Made by a program: the position numbers and the translations under genes | Source of the DNA: Camellia lanceoleosa | Taxonomy: Eukaryota > Streptophyta > Magnoliopsida > Ericales > Theaceae | NCBI GenBank assembly: GCA_025200525.1 | Contig: CM045758.1 | Location: 64,602,598 to 64,666,597, forward strand | Length of the DNA: 64,000 nt | Direction of reading: 5' to 3' | Shown here: piece after piece, positions 32,819 to 44,538 of the stretch | How positions within the stretch are numbered: position 1 is the stretch's first letter | Layout: each line of letters opens with the position of its first letter | The notes under the pieces: model-generated | Seen by the model: the letters and a program-made list of their open reading frames with translations, nothing else | What the model was told of the DNA's origin: nothing | The model's database searches: none

Positions 32819-33191
32819 AACAAGCTTTTTGACCGCTGCGCGCATGAATGCCAACGTAATTACAACGCATTATTGAATTATTCTTTTTTAATATGATTAA
32901 TATTAAACAATGACTAGTCCAGATTTTGGACTGGCGGATCCTCCACCATAAATAATATACAAAGACTCAAAATTTTATATATGGGTGATGTTGTATATAT
33001 TAATTAGTATATTAATATTAACATTTTAAAATTAATTTTACTTAATTTTAAGAATTATTGAAAACTTAAGTCACATATTCGAATTATTATGAAATTAAGA
33101 TTGTAAAACTTTTAAACAGTAAAAAAAAGAGAGTAAAATTAGCATTAGAGTATATAACTCTTAGGATAAATAAATGAATAGTTTTTCAATA

Positions 33192-33362
33192 CAACAATGC
33201 TAGGTATCATGAAAAGTCTTTCATGAAAATGATCATGAAAGATTTGTGACTTTTGGATTACACTTAGAATAAACCACCACACACTAATCAAGGTAATCTA
33301 AGGGTCACAAATCTTTCATGATCATTTTCATGAAAAAAATTTCATAATCCCTAACATTTCTC
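33192..33362. mobile_element. Mutator-like MITE, copy 3 (only in copy B)
   Basis: Inverted ends CAACAATGCTAGGTATCATG and GAGAAATGTTAGGGATTATG (read inward) form a ~60-bp hairpin around CACAAATCTTTCATGATC. Flanks TTTTCAATA (33183-33191) and TTTTCCATA (33363-33371) form a 9-bp target duplication with one change. The empty site is visible in copy A. Confidence 0.8.
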
Positions 33363-33472
33363 TTTTCCATATTTTGCGTACTTCTTAGAAAATAAGAAAA
33401 TAAGTGAGCTAAAAACAATAAACTCGAAAAGAATATTTAGAACACTTGCATATGATACTTTATGTAGATTTA

Positions 33473-33886
33473 GGCCTAGTTTGGGAAGACTAAGGCCTCG
33501 TTTGGCAACCAAACTTTTTAGTTAAAAAGTCAAAAAGTTACTAAATTAGTCAAAAAGACAACAATTCATACCAAAAAGTCAAAGATTCTCTTTTCTCTCT
33601 ACTTTTTACACATCTTTTCGTAAAAAGCCAAAAAGTCATCCCAAACATACTAGTTTTTTTTAGCTCATATTTCAGCCAAATAGCCAAAAAGTTACTAAAT
33701 TAGCCTGTTCCCAAACGAGGCCTAAATAAGTGCACTTTTTGACTTTTTATGAAATATGGGTTGGATTTGGGTTGGGTTTGAAGTGATGTATTAGAGAGGT
33801 GATGTGACTTAAATAAGATGATGTGACTTAAATAGGATAGTGACTTTTTGACTTTTTGTCTTTTTTGATTCATGCCAAACTTGACC
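33473..33886. mobile_element. Tourist-like MITE, outer element (only in copy B)
   Basis: The ends GGCCTAGTTTGGG and ...GCCAAACTTGACC are flanked by TTA (33470-33472 and 33887-33889). Copy A shows the empty site (AGATTTATATAG). It is interrupted by a second Tourist element at 33494-33722. The right part is shared with 26100-26247 and 47961-48125. Confidence 0.8.
33494..33722. mobile_element. Tourist-like MITE nested in the previous one (229 bp)
   Basis: The ends GGCCTCGTTTGGCAACC and ...TTCCCAAACGAGGCC are near-perfect inverted repeats flanked by TAA (33491-33493 and 33723-33725). A relative lies at 51060-51287. Confidence 0.88.
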
Positions 33887-34275
33887 TTATATAGAGATGA
33901 AATTTTTATAAGATTTATTAAAAATTTAAAAGTAATTTATTGAGGATTTGAAAGTACTTCAGTTATTGACTTTTAAACTAATGTGTAATTAATTCATAAA
34001 AAAAAGTGTCTCATCATTTTTTATATATTAATTGGTGAAATGTGATTTTAAAGAGTGTCATGCATATGATAAATTTATGAATTTTATGTTGTGATTTGGA
34101 ATAAATAATAATTTTTATTTAAAATTATAAAGAAATTAAGGTTGTATACTAATTTTCATTTTATAAGTCTACCAACCAATTCAAGCCACTAGTTTGAAAC
34201 TACTAAAATATTAAATCAACTTGTTATTTTTGAAAATAAGCGAGTTCACAATGGTTTGAAAAATTCTCAATTCTG

Positions 34276-34312
<37 letters not shown>

Positions 34313-34392
34313 CCAAAAACAAACCCAAATTAACCTACATATCTAGACCATCCCAACAAGCTTTGTAGTTTCAGCAATTTCACTTAACATAT

Positions 34393-35142
34393 TGTGGGGA
34401 TATATTTTTGAGAATCAACACGTGGCAAGGGGACGCCGACGTGTCATCCGAGGAGCTACGTGTTACAGTAAAAGTTTTGCCAATATACTCAAGTGATTGC
34501 CGAGGTGATTTCCAAAGGCATTTTAATTCGGATGAAGGCCTCCAACCCCGGTTTAACGTGCAAAGGCCGAGCTACCCGCAGAAGAGTAAGCCGAGGTTGA
34601 TATTATAAAATATTATCTTGGTTAGGTGGATGTCCAGCCTAGTGGAGAAAATCATGAGGCCACTATCTCACCAACGAGCTTGCCTTGAGGCCATGTGAAA
34701 TAGCCACAAGGCCACTAGCAGTCGTGGGAAGGAATCAACAGCTTTTGCCTGGAAAGCTGCTAAAAGTGCACTAGTGGGCTGGCAAGCCAGCTCAAAAGCT
34801 GGTAGCCACTCCATCTCTATTCCGGTGTATATATAGAGATGGAGGAAAACAAACGAGGGGGACATTGAGACTCAACTACACTTGACTGAACGAATATACA
34901 ACGAGTTAATTGTAACAATTACAATTAGAGGCTCAGAGAGAGAGCGAGTTACTGAGAGTGAATTGTAATTCTTGTTATTGTTCATAGTGAAACACCTCGG
35001 CCTCCCGTGGACGTAGGCAATTATTGCCGAACCACGTTAAATCCTTCTTGTCTTTGTGTTATTATCTGAGCCATTTATTCTGCCTGTGTTTTTACCGCTG
35101 AATCACTAAGATAGGCAGTGTGATCAGAAATTCACTCACACA
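34393..35142 (+). repeat. 5' LTR of RT-1
   Basis: It starts TGTGGGGATATA and ends CTCACACA. A TATA box lies at 34828-34836 inside a perfect 10-bp inverted repeat (CCATCTCTAT / ATAGAGATGG). Confidence 0.97.
34828..34836 (+). promoter_or_regulatory. TATA box of RT-1 5' LTR
   Basis: TATATATAG about 300 bp before the LTR end. It lies at the loop and right arm of an inverted repeat (34811-34842). The same arrangement is present in the 3' LTR near 44224. Confidence 0.6.
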
Positions 35143-35144
35143 AT

Positions 35145-35160
35145 TTGGCGCCGTCTGTGG
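35145..35160 (+). other. Primer-binding site of RT-1
   Basis: TTGGCGCCGTCTGTGG starts 2 nt after the LTR. TGGCGCCGT matches the complement of the 3' end of plant tRNA-Asp as I recall it; the following bases match less well. Confidence 0.65.
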
Positions 35161-35177
35161 GAAAGAAAGACGAATAG

Positions 35178-38100
35178 ATGGCCAGTAACGCACAAAACGA
35201 GACGGTCAGGGGCAACACTCCCGTTGAGAGTGACAGGCCTATCAACCTTGACGTCGAAGGAAACAACCACAGTGACAAAGACCGTGGCCAGGGGCACGGG
35301 GGAAAGAACGTCATCCAGGAAGACGACACATCAAAGAAGACGGACCACGGCAGCTACTACAAGGAGGATAACCTCCAGATATGGAGGGATAGGTGCATAC
35401 GAAGAGATGAGGAACTCAAGGACTTGGCAAACAAGTTGGCAGACCTCCAATCGGTCGTCAACTTCATGATGCAAAGCAAGGTCATGCAGCCACCATACCC
35501 ACTGCAGGATACTCCAGTCCCAGTAGTAAGAGCTCGGAATGAAGGAAGGACAACAACTCCTGAAGCACCACAACGGTCCAGTAACAAGGAGCATTCCCAC
35601 CCGTGCTCCGAGAAGGTCGGTAAGTCCAAGAGGACGTATAATACAAAGGACCAGGGACCAAGAGAACATCGGCATGTACAAAAGCAGGTTCTCTGCTTTG
35701 ATACAACCCATGGAGAAAGATCAAAACGGGCGTTCCACGAGGCCGAGAGTAGCGTGCCAAAGGGACTCAAATCAAAAGATAGCCGAGCTCCGGGGAGAAG
35801 CAAAGAAGACTTGAGAAATTATCTCAAGAGGAGAGAACAGAACGCTGAAGCCGAGGTGACCTCACTCGTCACGCCGAGGACACCATTCTCGGTAGAACTG
35901 GACAAATTTGAAGCTCCAAAAAGATTCAGCATGCCGAGGTTCCAAATCTATGACGGTAAGTCAGACCCTAACTTCCATGTTGGGTTGTTTTTAAATTCAA
36001 TGGCATTATACAGTGGAAATGAGCCTTTGCTCTGCAAAGTATTTCCTTCGTCCTTTGGAGAAATTGCATCCGATTGGTTCCATAAGTTACCAAAAGAAAG
36101 TGTGAAGACTTGGGAAGGCCTGGCCGAGATGTTTGTGGCCAGGTTCGTGACAAACAAGCTACAACCATTGAGGGTGGACGCATTGATGGCTTTGAAGATC
36201 AGTAAGGATGAAGGCCTTAGGGCCTATGCAAAAAGATACTACGAGGTGTTCAACTGAATACCTGAATGCAATCAAGAGGTAGCGGTCGTATCTTTCAAGA
36301 ACGGCCTCAAAGAAGACTGTTCATTACGGAAATCTTTGGCAAAGACATTGCCAAAGAACATGGAGGAACTTATGGCAAGGTTTGAAAAATATGCCAGAGC
36401 CGAGGAGGATACATCGGCACCAAAGCAGGTCAAACAGGAGCAGGGGAACGGCTCGCTGAAGCGAAGCCGAAGTAACAACGGATTCAGCAAGGCAGAGGTA
36501 GAGCTGCGGACCAAACAAGCAGTAACAACCGTATTCCGAATTCCAATTCAAAAGGTCCTAGGAAAAATTCGAAGCCAGCCCTATTTAAGAACGCCGGCAA
36601 GGCAACCCGGGGAGTTTATGGGAAGAAACGCGGATAGACATTGCTCATATCACAATGAAAACGGCCATACAACACAAGGTTGCAGAGCCCTCAAAGCGCA
36701 CTTGGAAGATCTGGTGAGGCAAGGCCACCTGAGGGACCTTGTTGATGAGACTAGAACAAGGGAAGAGCAGGCAAGACTGCCTCAGGCAGAAGCAGCCCCG
36801 CCACCACCACAACCCCGAGCAGAAAGACCTCGGGTAGTGAATGTGATTCACTCCAAGGTGAGTGAAAACGACATTCGAGGGGAAACTCAGAGAGTCAAAC
36901 ACTTACAGTACGTGAACCAGGTCGGATTGAAACGACCTCGGCCAGAAGACTGCCAAGGTCAGATAATAACTTTCACCGAGGCCGACCTAGAAATGGTATA
37001 GCACCCACATAATGATGCCTTGGTAGTATCCCTCCAAGTTGGGGAATGCCAAGTAATACGCATCCTCATAGATCCAGGCAGCTCTTGTGACATCATGTAC
37101 GTTAGATGTTATAAGGAGCTGTGCCTTCACCCCGACGACCTGGAGCAATCAAATGGTCCGATGATCGGCTTCAATGGAACGCCGACGTGGCCACTGGGCG
37201 CAACAAGCTTGGAAGTGCAAGCAGGCACCAAGAAGATCACGACCGAGTTCATCGTGATTGATACACCCTCGCCATACAACATCTTCATGGGCAGGCCGTG
37301 GTTACATGCAATGGGGGCAGTACCTTCAACATTGCACCAATTACTGCGGTTCCCAACAGAGCACGGGATTGAAGAAATCAGAGAAGATCAACTGCAGGCG
37401 AAGAATTGCTCCATGGCAGCAATGAAGGCTACCTGCAATGTTCGGGAACCAGAAAAAGCCGAGATGGAAGGTGAGGACATGAAGGTCCTAGAGGATGTCG
37501 GCAAGAAGCCGGCCGAGAAGAGTGAAGAATCACTAAAGAAAATCCTCGTCGAGGAGGGAGATGAGGAGCGCTTTTTTCTTCTCGGCTCGGGCTTAGCTGA
37601 GGAAGAGGAAAAAGAACTGGAAGCATTTTTGAGAAGAAACATAGAGGTGTTCGCCTGGACGCCTTATGAAATGCCTGGCATTGACCCCGAGGTCACATGT
37701 CACAGACTGAACGTCGACAGGTCGGCTAAACCTGTGATACAGCGAGCTCGGAGACCGACGTTGATACACGTCGAAGCAGTGGAAGAAGAAGTCGACAAGC
37801 TCCTAGAAGCCAGGGCCATCAGAGAGGTCAACTATCCAACATGGCTATCAAACACCGTGGTGGTAAAGAAGAAGAACGGAAAATGGAGGGTTTGCGTTGA
37901 CTTTACAAGCCTAAATAAAGCCTGTCCCAAAGACAGCTTCCCTCTGCCAAAGATTGACCAGCTGGTAGACGCTACATCGGGACACGGAAGGATGAGCTTC
38001 CTAGACACTTACAGAGGGTATCACCAGATAGCCATGTACCCCCCAGACGAGGAGAAGACGGCGTTCATCACTCCAAAGGAACTGTACTGTTACAGGGTAA

Positions 38101-40835
38101 TGCCTTTTGGACTAAAGAATGCAGGAGCAACTTACCAAAGGCTGGTGACCAAAATGTTCAAACACCAGATAGGCCGAACAGTGGAGGTATACATCGACGA
38201 CATGGTCGTAAAGACCAAAGAGCCAGAAAATCATCTTGCCGACTTGGCCGAGGTATTTAACATACTGAAAACATATCGGCTCCGACTCAACGCCTCAAAG
38301 TGCGCGTTTGGGGTTGGATCTGGTAAGTTTCTGGGGTACTTGGTAACGAGGAGGGGAATAGAGGCCAGCCCAGATCAAATCAGGGTCGTTCTAGATCTAC
38401 AGAGTCCAACCTCGGCAAAGAAGATGCAAATGCTCACTGGCAGGGCCGCAGCATTAAACAGATTCATAAGCCGAAGTTCAGACAAATGTAAACCCTTCTT
38501 CAACTTGGTAAAGAAGACGACAGACTTCCTATGGACTGAAGAGTGTGAGGCCGCTTTGGCCGATCTAAAAAAGTACCTGATCACGGCTCCAATCCTCTCA
38601 ACGCCTGAGCCCGGAGAGGAGTTGTTTTTGTACTTGGCTGTGTCGGAGCATGCTGTAAGTGCAGTTCTCATCCGAGAAGAACAGGGTGAACAGAAGGCTG
38701 TCTACTATGTAAGCAAAACCTTGGCCAGCGCTGAAACAAGGTACTTACCACTGGAGAAACTAATGCTGGCCTTAGTCATGGCCTCAAAGAAGTTGAACCA
38801 CTACTTCCAAGCACACAAGATTATGGTGCTAACAGAACACCCATTGAAATCCCTGTTGCAACAAGGAGACCTAACAGGGAGAATTGCAAGGTGGGCAATG
38901 GCCTTGGGCCAGTATGACCTGGAGTTCAGGCCCAGAACAGCAATTAAGGGACAAGTTTTGGCCGACTTTGTGGCAGAGTTGACCCCGGAATCCATCGAAC
39001 GTCGGCATCCGTTGAGCCGAGATCCAAGCAAGCAAGAAGAACCCCAGCCGACAACAAAGGAACAAAGGCAGGAGAGGCTCAGACCTTGCAGCATCTACAT
39101 CGGCGACTCATTCAGACTCTTTGTCGATGGAAGTTCAAACTGACGAGGAGCGGGGGCAGGAGTACTGCTGATATCCCCAGATGGGGAAATAATTGAACAA
39201 TCCATCCGTTTGGGGTTCAAGGCCTCAAACAATGAAGCTGAATACGAGGCATTGATTGTAGGATTAAAACTGGCAGCAGCAGCCGAAGCAGATGAGGTAA
39301 TAGTTTTTTGTGATTCACAATTAATTGTTAACCAATCAACAGGAGAATTTGCAGCCAGAGATGAGAGGATGTCGGCATATGCAAAGGAGGTGATCAGACT
39401 AGCCGAGTTATTTCAGAACTGCCGACTTCTTCAAGTTAGCCGAGATGATAACAGCCACGCCGACGCGTTGGCCAACCTGGCGAGTTCAATGCAGACTGGG
39501 AAGACGAGGACAATTATGATAGATTACATGTCGGGCCCGAGCATAGAACCACGGCACGCAAAGCAAGAGGCAATGTGTGTAGACATGGGGCCGAGCTGGA
39601 TGGATGCAATTGTTGCATTCCTGAAAGAGGGAAAACTACCAGAATATCGCAAGGAGGCACACAAAGTCAGACTAAAGTCGGCCAGATTCAGCCTGACTGC
39701 AGAAGGACATCTCTACAGAAGGTCCTTCACTGGACCCCTTCTAAGGTGCGTACACCCTTTACAAGTTGAAGATTTTTTGTATGAAATTCATGAAGGGATT
39801 TGTGGAAGCCACACTGGGGGCAGATCATTAGCCCATAGGGCCATTACCCAAGGGTATTGGTGGCCATACATGCAAAAAGATGCCGAAGCATATGTGAAGA
39901 AATGCGAACCCTGTCAACGGTTTGCACCTTTGATTCATCAGCCTGCAGCCGACCTGAATCCAGTATCTAGCCCTTGGCCGTTTGCCCAATGGGGCATGGA
40001 TCTGGTCGGACAGCTTCCCCAAGCAACTGGGCAGAGAAAATACTTGCTGGTGGCAACGGATTACTTCACAAAGTGGATAGAGGCAGAACCTCTTGCTAAA
40101 ATCCGAGATGTGGACGTCAAGAATTTCATATGGAAGAACATCATCACCAGATTCGGCATTCCCAGAGCCATTGTTGCCGACAACGGAACGCAGTTCGACA
40201 GCAAGCTCATCAAGAACTTCTGTGCAAAATTCAAGATCAAGAACTACTTTTCAACACCAAGTTTCCCTCAAAGTAATGGACAGGCAGAAGCTTCCAACAA
40301 AGTAATTCTGGATGGACTCAAGAAGAGATTGCAAGCTGCAAAAGGGAAGTGGGTAGATGAATTACCCAATGTGCTTTGGGCATATCGGACTACGCCGAGA
40401 AGATCAACAGGGGAATCCCCCTTTGCCATGGCTTATGGCACAGAAGCAGTCATTCTACTGGAGGTCGGCATCCCAGGGATTCGTACCCAAGGAGTTGAAA
40501 ATGGGACTAATGATGTACTCTTAGCCCGAGATCTGGATCTTTTGGAAGAACGAAGAGAGAAGGCTGCAATTCAGCTTGCAGTATACCAGCAACAACTTGC
40601 CAGAGCATACAACAAGAAGGTCAACCCAAGAGATTTCCAAGTCGGCGACCTAGTCTTGAGAAAAGTGGTCGGCAACAAGAAAGATCCCAGAGAGGGCAAG
40701 CTTGGCCCAAACTGGAAAGGGCCTTACAGAATTACCTCGGTGCTAGGTAATGGAGCTTATCGGCTTGAAGACAACGAGGGCAAAGCACTGCCAAGACCCT
40801 GGAACACTTGCAATTTGAAATTTTTCTATCATTAA
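35178..40835 (+). pseudogene. RT-1 gag-protease-RT-RNaseH-RNaseH-integrase polyprotein, three in-frame stops
   Basis: One reading frame of 1,885 codons runs from ATG (35178) to TAA (40833), with stops at codons 360 (TGA, 36255), 608 (TAG, 36999) and 1322 (TGA, 39141), and no frameshift. Gag occupies roughly residues 1-610, with a retrotransposon capsid region (MPRFQIYDGKSDPNFH...) and a C/H cluster, CSYHNENGHTTQGC. The protease has ILIDPGSS (active-site Asp near 632). The reverse transcriptase has YIDD at 1005-1008. The first RNase H follows and ends in GQVLADFVAEL. The second, archaeal-type RNase H starts LFVDGSSN and continues [11 protein letters not shown] and DSQLIVNQ. Integrase has an HHCC finger (YEIHEG...YVKKCEPC), DDE core motifs ([24 protein letters not shown]) and a C-terminal GDLVLRKV. 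The homologous codons in RT-2 are CAA, CAG and CGA. The product copies and integrates the element. Confidence 0.93.
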
Positions 40836-40843
40836 GATGATCA

Positions 40844-42888
40844 TTATTCTTGGCCGAGCTTATCGGCTTGAAATTTTTCAGCTTCTTCCACCTGAGTAGA
40901 AGGTGGAGGAACAGGACAGGGAAGACGCATGGCTTTGGTCTTGCGCCAAGGCGAGTCGGCAGGAAGACCAAGCTCTTTGGCCAAAGCATTCCAACCTAGG
41001 GTAAAACCCTTGTTGCATGCTTGTTTGACCTGAAGCTTGTAATCTTCCGCGACGTCGGCCATACCCTGACTGTAGCCCTTCGCATCTGCAGCATTGATCT
41101 CGGCATTCTTGGTAGCCAGGGCTTCTTGCAGCTCTTTTTCAGCCTGGGCTGCTTTCTCTTCGGCTTCCTTCTGCTGAGCTATAGCAACAGTTTTAACAGC
41201 TTCAGCAGCTTCAGCCTTTTCATCGGCTATCTATTTAGCCTTGGTTGCCTCCTCGGCCTGATCCTCCAGTTTTTTCATCTTATTCTGAAGACTCTTATTT
41301 TGCTTTTGGAGGGCAGCAAGCTCCTTCTTCATCTCGTCCTCAAATTCAAAAGCCCGCATGGAGAAGGAGTGGGCGTGTTGGATGGCCTGAAAGAATACAA
41401 GGCAAAGGTTATCATAAAAAGTTTCAAAATTTTACAAGTATGAAAGACAAGTTGTCAAACTCAGAGACTTACTTGGACTGAACGCTGCAACATGAGGGCG
41501 TAATTTTCATAGCCACTTATCTTGGCATTACGCTCAAGATCGCCCTCCAGGAGAACTGCAGTGCTGAGTGCCACGCCGATGTTGACGTCGGCTGCACTTT
41601 CGTTGATGTAGACAGGTCTGTTCTCAAGAGTAACTTTGGGCTCCCAAGGAATTCTGGGAACCCTGGATCCCGAAGTTGTTGCAGAAGATGACCTCGGCTT
41701 TTTTGCCTGAGTAGACCCTGATGGCTGGGCCTCGGCAGGTCTTTTGGCGGGGGCAGAGGAGGCCTTCTTGCTCTCGGCCAACTGGGAGATGGGCAGAGCG
41801 TCTTCGACCTCGGCATCAGCCTCAGCAGCCTTGGCCTTTGGTTGGGCCTTCTTGACTCTCTTTGGTTTGGGCGGAGGCACTTGTTGGGATGGTGCATCGT
41901 CCGCGTCGTTTGGAAGGTCGGCCAAGAGGTTCAGCACCATTTTCTTTGGTCGTTCCATCTCGGCTGTTTTGATAAGTCTTCGTCGGCGTTTCTTCTCTGC
42001 CACTGGAGTCAAATTTGGTGCCGAGGTTGAAGGCTGATCGGCCGGCTCAGATGTGGAGGCAGCCTGTTCTGTAGAAGCAGTGGCTGCAGGTGGGCTCTTC
42101 TTCTTCTTCCTTGGGACGTCGGCCAAGGTAGACTTGTGTGTTGGAATAAAATTCAGCAGGAGTGGGGCTTTGCGCCTCTCGAGAGGAAGGTCCAGGAGCT
42201 TCTTCAAGCCTTTCCCAGGGTAGTAGGACTGGCGAAAGTCCTTGGGAGGCTGGCGAACGTCTGCAAAAAGAAACACGACATGAGAAACAGATAAAATTTC
42301 TTTTTGAAAGTTGAAGAAAAACAACAGTTAAGCAGTTAATGATGGGCTCTTACCCTTGCCCTCCCTCACTGATCGTGGAAGAGGAAAGAGATGAACTTCT
42401 TCATCTGGGCCGAATTCCCAGTTTCCAGAAGCGATCAAGTAATCATCTCCAGCCCCTTTGTTGGAGTCTGGAAGGTCGGCTATTATTTTAAATGCAGTGG
42501 ACCTCGGCTTGAGATAGTAGACATAACCCTTTTCTTTAAGGTTCAGGGGACACATGGTGTAGCAATACTAGATGTCGGCAAGAGTGATTCTAACACTCTC
42601 CTACCGAGCTAAGGCTATTATTCCATTGAGCGTCCTATAGGCGTTTATGGAGAGTTGCATGGGGTTGAGGGTATAGTAATGAAGGACTTCGCGGAAAAGG
42701 GTATCTAATGGGAACCGAAGTCCACACTGGACGAAGGCTACAACAGGGAAGGGCATTTTATCTTCATCAGGCATAATAGAGTCGTCCTCCCCAGCTAGTC
42801 TGAGATGGACATCGTCTGGGATAGAGAACTCTTGCCTAAAGTTTTGTAGTTTGGTTGGGGTATTGACCCTGTCTCTCCACACACCCAT
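40844..42888 (-). pseudogene. Antisense spliced gene inside RT-1 (Transposase_28-like plus coiled coil)
   Basis: Read on the - strand, three exons fit with matching phases: 42888-42354, 42260-41473 and 41386-40844 (622 codons in all). Donors are G|GTAAGA and CAA|GTAAGT; acceptors are TTTTTGCAG and TTCTTTCAG. Exon 1 contains a CGLRFPLDTLF...LNPMQLSINAYRT region resembling the 'putative gypsy-type transposon' domain I know as Transposase_28. Exon 2 is Lys/Pro/Ala-rich with basic clusters (KKKKS, EKKRRRR). Exon 3 is a long charged coiled coil (MKKELAALQKQNKSLQNKM…). In-frame TAG codons lie at 42603-42601, 42570-42568 and 41233-41231. The frame is open upstream of 42888 to an AG near 42958, so a further 5' exon (perhaps ending at the GTAAGCC donor near 43262) is possible. 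Function is unknown; it converges on gag-pol. Confidence 0.75.
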
Positions 42889-42959
42889 GGCTTTGATATG
42901 AAAGAGTTGGGTAACGGAAAGAATGAGATCTACAAGGTTCTTAGGACCTCGGCTTAACC

Positions 42960-43788
42960 TAGGTGTATGTTGGTTGGTTTCAGTTTTTCCTAAAGATTGA
43001 AGGTTCTACAACAAATCCCAAACCTAAATCTACGAAGAATGAATATGAAAGGCAGAAATCTGGAAAACAGAAAAGCAAAAATGAAGTCTCAGAGTCAAAG
43101 AACAGAAAGGGCGAAAGGTCAAGAACAAGAAATGAAACGGTGCAAATGTTCATGTGCAAAGTCAAGAAATGGTTTACAAATTAAAAGACAAGCAGAGCAG
43201 TAGAAGCAAGAAATCACAAAAACAATCGAAGAACTGAGAAAAGAAGGGAACGTTGGCTTACCAGAAAAGGTGAGGCCGGGATGAGCTTCGCCGAGGTCAG
43301 ATAATGGACGCAACAGCAGCGAGAGCTTCACAGAAATGGCAAATGGAGGCAGTTGCAGAGCGTCGAGCAAGAGCAATGGAGGATTCGAAGAAGAAGGGGC
43401 TTTAGAGAGAGAAAAAACAGAGATTCGAAGATGCAAAAGTGAAAGAAGGAGAGAGAAACAATTTGTTTTTGTCAAAATTTGAAAAGGCGGCAAAACAGCA
43501 ATAATTACGCCTAGGGCAACGCAGGCGTCAGACGGTGCAGCAGTGAAACGACAGCCTATGGGCGCGTCACCAGCACGGGCCACTAAGGATAAAACACGTC
43601 GTTGGAACAGTTGTAAAACGGTGCATGACAGCTCATGCGCGTATAGGAGTCGATTTGAATTTGAAGAAGACATGTCGGCCTAAAGTAAATGATCTCGGCT
43701 AGAAGTTCTTAAGCCGAGGTGCGAGAAAGAGGTTCAATGTAAGTTCCATCACCTCAGTATGCCGAGGTAATAGAACTTAGGGGGCAGT
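42960..43788. other. RT-1 region between antisense gene and 3' LTR, with polypurine tract
   Basis: It probably contains the 5' exon or leader and promoter of the antisense gene; an open - strand frame spans 43673-43119 but shows no family. It ends in the purine-rich AACTTAGGGGGCAGT just before the LTR (about 43775-43788), the likely polypurine tract. Short GCCGAGGT motifs recur near 43712 and 43752, as in the LTR. Confidence 0.5.
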
Positions 43789-44538
43789 TGTGGGGATATA
43801 TTTCTGAGAATCAACACGTGGCAAGGGGACGCCGACGTGTCATCCGAGGAGCTACGTGTCACAGTAAAAGTTTTGCCAATATACTCAAGTGATTGCCGAG
43901 GTGATTTCCAAAGGCATCTTAATTCGGATGAAGGCCTCCAACCCCGGCTTAACGTGTAAAGGCCGAGCTACCCGCAGAAGAGTAAGCCGAGGTTGATATT
44001 ATAAAATATTATCTTGGTTAGGTGGATGTCCAGCCTAGTGGAGAAAATCATGAGGCCACTATCTCACCAACGAGCTTGCCTTGAGGCCATGTGAAATAGC
44101 CACAAGGCCACTAGCAGTCGTGGGAAGGAATCAACAGCTTTTGCCTGGAAAGCTGCTAAAAGTGCACTAGTGGGCTGGCAAGCCAGCTCAAAAGCTGGTA
44201 GCCACTCCATCTCTATTCCGGTGTATATATAGAGATGGAGGAAAGCAAACGAGGGGGACATTGAGACTCAACTACACTTGACTGAACGAATATACAACGA
44301 GTTAATTGTAACAATTACAATTAGAGGCTCAGAGAGAGAGCGAGTTACTGAGAGTGAATTGTAATTCTTGTTATTGTTCATAGTGAAACATCTCGGCCTC
44401 CCGTGGACGTAGGCAATTATTGCCGAACCACGTTAAATCCTTCTTGTCTTTGTGTTATTATCTGAGCCATTTATTCTGCCTGTGTTTTTACCGCTGAATC
44501 ACTAAGATAGGCAGTGTGATCAGAAATTTACTCACACA
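43789..44538 (+). repeat. 3' LTR of RT-1
   Basis: 750 bp. It differs from the 5' LTR at eight positions, all transitions and no indels. Confidence 0.97.

Larger units (their letters stand above)
30573..34392. repeat. Triplicated unit, copy B (with extra MITEs)
   Basis: It is a tandem neighbour of copy A and matches it along its whole length apart from three insertions listed separately (32527-32818, 33192-33362, 33473-33886). Its right end (…CACTTAACATAT) is the insertion site of RT-1. Confidence 0.9.
34393..44538 (+). mobile_element. RT-1: complete Tat-clade Ty3/gypsy retrotransposon (10,146 bp)
   Basis: It is bounded by 750-bp LTRs (34393-35142 and 43789-44538) and a perfect 5-bp target duplication CATAT (34388-34392, 44539-44543). 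The order is LTR, primer-binding site, a gag-pol frame (35178-40835), about 3 kb with an antisense gene (40844-42888), a polypurine tract and the LTR. Two RNase H domains between RT and integrase place it in the Tat clade. The LTRs differ at eight sites, all transitions (about 1.1%), so the insertion is recent. Three stops in gag-pol and three in the antisense gene mean this copy is not autonomous as it stands. Confidence 0.95.

Noticed and set aside
35331..35803. Antisense open frames of 92-148 codons over gag (35331-35803), and similar antisense frames over pol
   Set aside because: They are shadows of the long sense frame, without family resemblance or conserved splice sites, unlike the antisense gene at 40844-42888.
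43119..43673. 184-codon - strand open frame before the RT-1 3' LTR
   Set aside because: No recognisable domain. It may overlap a 5' exon or leader of the antisense gene, but the frame itself is not supported, so it is noted only as context.
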